Assembly: GCA_050251635.1 (NCBI GenBank)
Contig: JBFWML010000059.1
Location: forward strand, 1 to 10,530
Length of the DNA: 10,530 bases
Source of the DNA: JBFWML01 sp050251635
Lineage (GTDB): Bacteria > Campylobacterota > Campylobacteria > Campylobacterales > SZUA-545
Reading direction: 5' to 3'
The position numbers were made by a program, and so were the translations under genes. A model generated the notes under the pieces. It searched no databases. It had not been told where the DNA came from and worked only from the letters and a program-made list of their open reading frames with translations. This document shows positions 7,050-10,530 of this stretch, in pieces; position 1 is the first letter of the stretch; each line of letters opens with the position of its first letter.

Positions 7050-7445
7050 GTGAAAAAGATCGTACTCGGAGCGTTTTTAATGACCGGTGCACTGTTTGCC
7101 GAAGTTAAACATATCCACCCCACCCCGGCGCTGGTGGAAAGCGGCATCAAAATTATTGACATCCGCACCGAACCCGAATGGCAACAGACGGGGATTGTTA
7201 AGGGCGCGGTTACGATTACCTTTTTTGACGCGCAGGGAAACTACGACGCAGCGGCATTCTTGCGCGAACTGGACCGCCATGTGGACAAAAACACCGAATT
7301 TGCGCTCATCTGCCGCACGGGCAACCGTACCACGGCGGTTTCGGACTTTCTGGACAAGCAGGGTTACAGGGTCATCAACCTCAAAGGCGGCATCCGGCAT
7401 CTGATCGACCGCGAAGGCTACAAGCCCGTCCCCTACCGCCCCTAA
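7050..7445 (+). CDS. Periplasmic single-domain rhodanese
   Basis: The 131-residue protein begins with a signal peptide (MKKIVLGAFLMTGALFA, cut expected before EVK), so it acts in the periplasm. The rest is one rhodanese domain: HPTPALVESGIKIIDIRTEPEW (23-44, with the D37-R39 pair of the IDIR motif) and an active-site loop CRTGNRT (88-94) with catalytic C88 preceded by FALI. The end is GYRVINLKGGIRHLI (105-119), the usual closing helix region. The six-residue loop size fits sulfane-sulfur transferases rather than Cdc25-like phosphatases. The physiological donor and acceptor are unknown; in a sulfur-metabolising organism it may handle thiosulfate or polysulfide (inference). It follows yebC closely and its TAA shares CTAA with the stop of the opposing sensor kinase. 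Confidence 0.9.
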   Translation: MKKIVLGAFLMTGALFAEVKHIHPTPALVESGIKIIDIRTEPEWQQTGIVKGAVTITFFDAQGNYDAAAFLRELDRHVDKNTEFALICRTGNRTTAVSDFLDKQGYRVINLKGGIRHLIDREGYKPVPYRP

Positions 7446-8953
7446 GCATTGCCGAGCCGAGGCAGGGTGATGGTTACGATCGCCCCCTCCTCGCCGTTGG
7501 CGAGCGTAATCGTCCCTTGCATCTGCTCTTCCACCACCAGCTTGACAATATAAAGCCCCAGCCCCGTACCGCTAATCACTCCCTGCCCCCGGCCGGTCTC
7601 CTTGGTGGTAAAGAAGGGTTCAAAGGCCCGTTCGAGCGCCTGCGGTGTAAAGCCGCTGCCATTGTCGGAGATGATGATCTGTTCGTCATGCGCGTTTCGC
7701 ACAATCTCAATGCGGATTTTGCCCTCCATCGATCCGTTGCCCTCCCGCTGGCGGCGGAGCAAAATCGCATCCCGCGCATTGAGCAGCAGGTTCACCACCG
7801 CCTGACGCAGGGCCGAAGGATAAATGCGCAAACCCGCATTTGCCCCGCCCTCATCCGTCTTGGGCTGAAGATAATCGACGGCAATCCGGTGAGCGCTTAG
7901 CTGGGGGCGCATCAAATGCACCACCTTGCCCACCTGTTCGCAGGTGCAGGTGAAAACCAGTTCGCCGCTTTGCGTATTCATGCCCCGCAGCACCTCGATC
8001 GTCTCGGACAGCTCCGATACCAGCTCCTTGACGCGCTGGGCGGTGTGGGCCATGTAGGCGTCGTTCAGCTCGCCGCTTTTGTACATCTCTTCGGCGTTTT
8101 GCACCATCAGTAAAATCACCGTCAAGGGCTGGCGCCAGTGGTGGGCGATGGCGCTTGTCATCTCGCCCATGGCCGCCACTCTCGCCTGCTGCAGCAGCAA
8201 ATGCTCCCGATCGGCCAGCAGTTTTTGGGTCTGCTCTTCGTTTTTGAGCGCACGCAACAACCGGCGGCGCGTATCCCACAAACCGCCCAAGCCCAGCACC
8301 CACAAAAAGCCATAACCCAAAACCAGCGTCTGAAGCTGTCCGGCCAGATTTTCCCGGTAGGGTTCCCACGGCGCGGCTACACTGATTCCGCCCACCAAAT
8401 GGCCTACTTGCACTTGGGTAACATGGCACCCAAGGCAGGCCTTATCCCCTTGTAAAGCGCCCATAAAACGCAGGTGGGGCACGCCGTTTATCTCCCCTAG
8501 CGCGCTCACCTCCGCTCCACCGCTTTGCAAGGCAAGCAACGCCTCGCGCTCCCATTCGTCGGGCGCGTTATCGGGGTTGATCGGCTCAAGGCGGGTGATG
8601 CGGCCGTAAAAGCGATTTTGCTCTGCGGCGTTATCGTAAACCGATCGCGTCATGTAGGCCGGATTGACCAGCGTCAGCTCGCGGCCCGAAGGGGTGGTAA
8701 TTTCCCTTTCGGGCAGTTTTAAGTAAGGGTTGGGCGGCATAACCGACACGGGAACGTAAACGCCCCCTGCCCTAGCCGCCCAGTGCCGATAGGCGATGTC
8801 GCGCTTGTAGCTTGAGCGGGCTTCGGTGGTGGCCAGCTCCATCACGGCCCGGCGGTTGTGGCTATCGTGCCAAAGGGCAATCAACGCAATGACCGCGCTC
8901 CAAGCAACCAGCAGAATCAAGAAAGCCGTATTCAATCCGGAAAGCGAACGCAT
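7442..8953 (-). CDS. Orphan sensor histidine kinase with DUF3365 heme-type sensor
   Basis: From the ATG at 8951-8953 the protein is 503 residues. A TM helix (about 9-28) and a second one (about 206-226) enclose a periplasmic domain of the DUF3365/Tll0287 type ending in CLGCH (173-177), a CXXCH c-type heme site. The sensor is therefore probably redox- or gas-responsive (inference). After a short coiled linker comes HisKA with AHHWRQPL (H271 the likely phosphate acceptor), then the ATPase: N-box VVNLLLNARDA (N392), G1 DNGSGF (430-435), FEPFFTTK, and G2 GTGLGLYIVK (462-471). All kinase boxes are intact. An in-frame TTG five codons upstream was rejected because GGAAAGGG (8959-8966) sits five bases before the ATG. 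No response regulator is nearby, so its partner must be elsewhere. It ends within the rhodanese stop (CTAA). Confidence 0.93.
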   Translation of the reverse strand: MRSLSGLNTAFLILLVAWSAVIALIALWHDSHNRRAVMELATTEARSSYKRDIAYRHWAARAGGVYVPVSVMPPNPYLKLPEREITTPSGRELTLVNPAYMTRSVYDNAAEQNRFYGRITRLEPINPDNAPDEWEREALLALQSGGAEVSALGEINGVPHLRFMGALQGDKACLGCHVTQVQVGHLVGGISVAAPWEPYRENLAGQLQTLVLGYGFLWVLGLGGLWDTRRRLLRALKNEEQTQKLLADREHLLLQQARVAAMGEMTSAIAHHWRQPLTVILLMVQNAEEMYKSGELNDAYMAHTAQRVKELVSELSETIEVLRGMNTQSGELVFTCTCEQVGKVVHLMRPQLSAHRIAVDYLQPKTDEGGANAGLRIYPSALRQAVVNLLLNARDAILLRRQREGNGSMEGKIRIEIVRNAHDEQIIISDNGSGFTPQALERAFEPFFTTKETGRGQGVISGTGLGLYIVKLVVEEQMQGTITLANGEEGAIVTITLPRLGNA

Positions 8954-8970
8954 GGCTACCCTTTCCAAAA

Positions 8971-9005
8971 GTGCTAAAACTAATTTTCTTATTTCAGCAT
9001 AGCAC
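8971..9005. repeat. Inverted repeat GTGCTA/TAGCAC in the kinase leader
   Basis: Perfect six-base arms at 8971-8976 and 9000-9005 are 23 bases apart, and one arm overlaps the candidate -10 of the kinase. It could be an operator or a leader hairpin. The arms are short enough to be chance. Confidence 0.3.
8996..9004 (-). promoter_or_regulatory. Candidate extended -10 promoter for the sensor kinase
   Basis: Minus-strand TGCTATGCT matches the extended -10 form TGnTATnnT and lies 43 bases upstream of the kinase ATG. No good -35 is seen at the expected distance. The gap between tag and the kinase is 81 bases, so read-through from tag is also possible. Confidence 0.4.
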
Positions 9006-9034
9006 GTTTTGTTCCGATGGGTGCTTGACTGTAA

Positions 9035-9616
9035 TCAACCAAGGAGACCGCGAAGCTCATGTTTGCAAAAACAGTCGTTTTCGTGATCGTTAACGAGTCC
9101 CGCCGCCTGCATAAAAGCGTAAACGGTCACAGTCCCCACGAATTTGAAGCCCCGTTTTTTGAGGTCTTTGGTCAAGGCGTCCGATGCAGTGCTGTGGCAC
9201 GGCGCGGTGGCATAGTCGGGCACATCGTTTACGATCGTGCTGCCGCCCACGGCATTCCAGAAATAGCGATCGATCGAGCCGAACTCCTGCACAATCCGCA
9301 CAAAAAGTTTCGCGTTTTCCACAATGGCCGTAATCTTGGGCTTGCTTTTGATGACCAGGCCGCTTGCGACGATCGCATCGATTCGCGCCTCGTCATACGC
9401 CGCCACCGCGTGCAAGTCAAACCCCTCAAAAGCCTTGCGGTAGCCTTCGCGCTTTTTCAAAACCGTCAACCAGCTCAGCCCCGCCGCTTGCGTTTCCAGG
9501 CTAAACAGCTCAAAAAGCGCACGATCATCATGCAGCGGCCTGCCCCATTCGTTGTCGTGGTAAGCCACATAGTCTGCGTCGCTTAGCTTGACCCATCCGC
9601 AGCGTTTTTGGTTCAT
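9035..9616 (-). CDS. tag: DNA-3-methyladenine glycosylase I
   Basis: Tag excises 3-methyladenine from alkylated DNA, opening base-excision repair. The 193-residue length is normal. The structural zinc ligands are all present: C6 (RCGWV), H20 (AYHDNEWG), H178 and C182 (NDHENDC), with the same H-to-C spacing as the E. coli enzyme. ETQAAGLSWLTVLKKRE (41-57) is the family signature, with E41 at the place of the base-recognising glutamate of E. coli Tag. SKPKITAIVENA (91-102) and VGGSTIVNDVP (123-133) belong to the helix-hairpin-helix fold. The ATG start has AAGGA (9622-9626) five bases ahead. The gene stands alone in a 146-base upstream spacer; the kinase follows on the same strand 81 bases after the stop. 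Confidence 0.95.
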   Translation of the reverse strand: MNQKRCGWVKLSDADYVAYHDNEWGRPLHDDRALFELFSLETQAAGLSWLTVLKKREGYRKAFEGFDLHAVAAYDEARIDAIVASGLVIKSKPKITAIVENAKLFVRIVQEFGSIDRYFWNAVGGSTIVNDVPDYATAPCHSTASDALTKDLKKRGFKFVGTVTVYAFMQAAGLVNDHENDCFCKHELRGLLG

Positions 9617-9638
9617 GGTTGTCCTTTTGCAATCTTGG

Positions 9639-9674
9639 GCTTAAGCTAAGACCAAAGGTTGTTCCACTTAGCCC
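9639..9674. repeat. Palindrome and inverted repeat upstream of tag
   Basis: The tag leader holds the eight-base palindrome GCTTAAGC (9639-9646) and, overlapping it, arms GCTAAG (9645-9650) and CTTAGC (9667-9672). This could be a regulator site or a leader structure. No clear promoter could be assigned in the same spacer, and the arms are short. Confidence 0.25.
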
Positions 9675-9762
9675 ATTTAAAAAATACGCCAAACAAAGAT
9701 AACCCGCCGCAAATATTCGATTTGCCCTAGCCCCCATTTTTTCCTATTGCCCAAATTGCAAC

Positions 9763-10098
9763 TTATGCCCGAATCTCCACCAGCGGCTCCCCTGATTCCA
9801 ACAAGTCAAGCGCATGCGTCAACCACTTCTCAAGCAATAACTTCATGTTCGCGTTGGAGGTATTGCCCGCCGTAATCCAGATAACCTTGGGCGGTGGGCC
9901 GTGACGGTCTAGCAGATCGACAAAATCTCTATCTTTTGTCATCACAGTTGCGTTTGTCAAACGGGCTTGCTCAAAAATCTCCCGATCGGTCGCACCGCGT
10001 AGCCCCAACCCGTAGGCCGAACGCGTATCCAACTCAAAGCGTTCCGCCACCCACAGCGCCAATGCGGGAGAAAGTTGGGCATCCAGCCACAACATCAT
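9763..10098 (-). CDS. DUF5615 PIN-like protein, probable toxin of a TA pair
   Basis: The 111-residue protein is of the DUF5615 (PIN-like, Mut7-C related) family, usually found downstream of a DUF433 gene and regarded as a toxin/nuclease candidate. It shows the family order: LWLDAQLSPALALWV (3-17, acidic D6), GLRGATDREIFEQA (32-45, D38), VMTKDRDFVDLL (52-63, D56 and D58) and PPPKVIWITAGNTSN (68-82). These acidic residues are placed as in PIN-type nucleases, but activity is inferred. The frame opens further upstream, yet that part is merely the end of the DUF433 gene in another frame. The start is one of two consecutive ATGs, at 10096-10098 (ATGA overlap with the DUF433 stop) or 10093-10095. 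There is no ribosome site, so translation is likely coupled. Confidence 0.85.
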   Translation of the reverse strand: MMLWLDAQLSPALALWVAERFELDTRSAYGLGLRGATDREIFEQARLTNATVMTKDRDFVDLLDRHGPPPKVIWITAGNTSNANMKLLLEKWLTHALDLLESGEPLVEIRA

Positions 10099-10319
10099 GC
10101 CGCCAAAACGGGATGATTGAGCGATTTGGACGCATACTGCAAGCAAGCGATCACGTCTTCGCGCGTCAAGTCCGGCAATTCGCCGATAACCTGCTCCACG
10201 CTCAGGCCGGCGCTAAGCAGATCGAGTACATCGGTCACACGAATCCGCATCCCGCGCACACAAGGGCGACCGCCGCACTGCTGGGGGTTAACGGTGATTC
10301 TGCTTAGTAGGTTTTCCAT
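10095..10319 (-). CDS. DUF433 HTH protein, probable antitoxin
   Basis: The 74-residue protein matches DUF433 across its length: RITVNPQQCGGRPCVRGMRIRV (7-28, the family's PxxCxGxPxxRGxRI pattern), VLDLLSAGLSVEQVIGELPDLT (31-52, the helix-turn-helix with its PDLT end) and REDVIACLQYA (53-63). Such small proteins typically precede DUF5615 or VapC-like genes and are thought to bind both their promoter and the partner. ATG is set by AAGGA (10325-10329) five bases upstream. The stop overlaps the first ATG of the DUF5615 gene. Autoregulation through its own promoter is expected for a TA antitoxin but not shown here. Confidence 0.88.
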   Translation of the reverse strand: MENLLSRITVNPQQCGGRPCVRGMRIRVTDVLDLLSAGLSVEQVIGELPDLTREDVIACLQYASKSLNHPVLAA

Positions 10320-10344
10320 GAAAATCCTTTACGGTGCTGGGCTT

Positions 10345-10372
10345 ATTATACCAGCCGATCGCAGTCAAGCAA
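10345..10372 (-). promoter_or_regulatory. Strong promoter of the DUF433-DUF5615 pair
   Basis: On the minus strand TATAAT (10345-10350) is preceded by TGG, forming a perfect extended -10, and TTGCTT (10367-10372) lies 16 bases upstream as -35. The palindrome CGATCG (10356-10361) sits in the spacer. The ATG follows 25 bases after the -10. It is the best promoter match in the window. Confidence 0.7.
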
Positions 10373-10379
10373 AAGCGGA

Positions 10380-10409
10380 TAAAATGGCCCAAACAAAACA
10401 ATCAGGAGG
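10380..10409 (+). promoter_or_regulatory. Candidate -10 and strong ribosome site of the divergent right-end gene
   Basis: TAAAAT (10380-10385) is a possible -10 without a convincing -35. AGGAGG at 10404-10409 is a full Shine-Dalgarno match five bases before the GTG at 10415 and is the main reason for calling that start. Confidence 0.45.
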
Positions 10410-10414
10410 CTCCA

Positions 10415-10530
10415 GTGGAAGCAATCCGCATTGTGATCGATCTGCCCGCCGATTTTGACGCTCAGGATGCCGAGGTGATTGTGCTTCCGGTAAAGATGCT
10501 GGCCGAGGTGTGGAAAAACTGCTTGAGATC
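10415..10530 (+). CDS. Start of a small antitoxin-like protein (partial, cut by window end)
   Basis: A GTG with an optimal ribosome site opens a frame that runs to the window edge without a stop (38 complete codons). The visible start, MEAIRIVIDLPADFDAQDAE followed by VIVLPVKM, has the short beta-strand, Leu-Pro, then E-V-I-V-L-P pattern common at the N-terminus of small AbrB-like or DUF2281-type antitoxins that precede PIN-domain toxins. The rest lies outside the window, so the family is a guess. It is transcribed away from the DUF433-DUF5615 pair, with 95 bases between the two starts, a spacer that holds both promoters. Confidence 0.6.
   Translation, partial: MEAIRIVIDLPADFDAQDAEVIVLPVKMLAEVWKNCLR

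Noticed and set aside
8954..8968. TTG start giving a kinase five residues longer.
   Set aside because: The ribosome site GGAAAGGG would lie inside this extension and is well placed for the ATG at 8951-8953.
9709..9725. Hairpin GCAAAT/ATTTGC as terminator of the TA pair.
   Set aside because: Only six base pairs, AT-rich stem, no T-run after it on the minus strand.
9528..9737. 69-codon minus-strand frame over the tag start and upstream spacer.
   Set aside because: Overlaps tag in another frame, no ribosome site and no protein-like pattern beyond a chance hydrophobic run.
10099..10146. Sixteen-residue N-terminal extension of the DUF5615 protein.
   Set aside because: It is out-of-frame reading of the DUF433 C-terminus; the family starts at the Met-Met-Leu-Trp segment.

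Overview
The window looks like a chromosomal stretch of a Campylobacterota (epsilonproteobacterial) genome, probably a free-living chemolithotroph-type lineage with unusually high GC (roughly 57% by eye). This rests on four observations. There is a menaquinone-pathway amidohydrolase of the aminofutalosine deaminase type directly followed by sppA, an order I recall from Campylobacter jejuni. YebC has the N-terminus typical of this phylum (MGRAFEYRRA). The sensor kinase has an AHHWRQPL-type H-box, and short intergenic spacers are marked mainly by -10 boxes. No tRNA, rRNA, CRISPR array, prophage or insertion sequence was seen, and no gene-free stretch exceeds 150 bases.

Layout. Positions 2-277 (+) hold the 3' end of an unrecognised gene whose tail overlaps the convergent truD (235-1347, -), a tRNA pseudouridine synthase. 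Divergent from truD is a tight plus-strand group: pckA (PEP carboxykinase), bioD (dethiobiotin synthetase, TTG start 4 bases after pckA) and a small exported protein of unknown function joined to bioD by an ATGA overlap. This group runs head-on into sppA (4146-5015, -), which is translationally coupled to the upstream mqnF (5003-6247, -). mqnF and yebC (6330-7040, +) diverge from an 82-base spacer with overlapping back-to-back -10 boxes. yebC is followed by a periplasmic rhodanese (7050-7445, +), which collides with an orphan heme-type (DUF3365) sensor histidine kinase (7442-8953, -). Upstream of the kinase on the same strand lies tag (3-methyladenine DNA glycosylase I).

The right end is accessory in character. 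A DUF433/DUF5615 toxin-antitoxin-like pair (10095-10319 and 9763-10098, -) has a strong extended -10 promoter. A GTG-initiated gene leaves divergently at 10415 and runs off the window; its first 38 residues resemble a small antitoxin.

The genes are mainly housekeeping: RNA modification, gluconeogenesis, biotin, menaquinone, membrane proteolysis, translation and DNA repair. I did not find a clearly new multi-gene system. The most notable items are the very compact convergent ends (all three convergent pairs overlap, two through the same CTAA), a roughly seven-fold excess of the palindrome CGATCG, the orphan heme kinase, the possible back-to-back toxin-antitoxin cluster and two proteins I could not identify.
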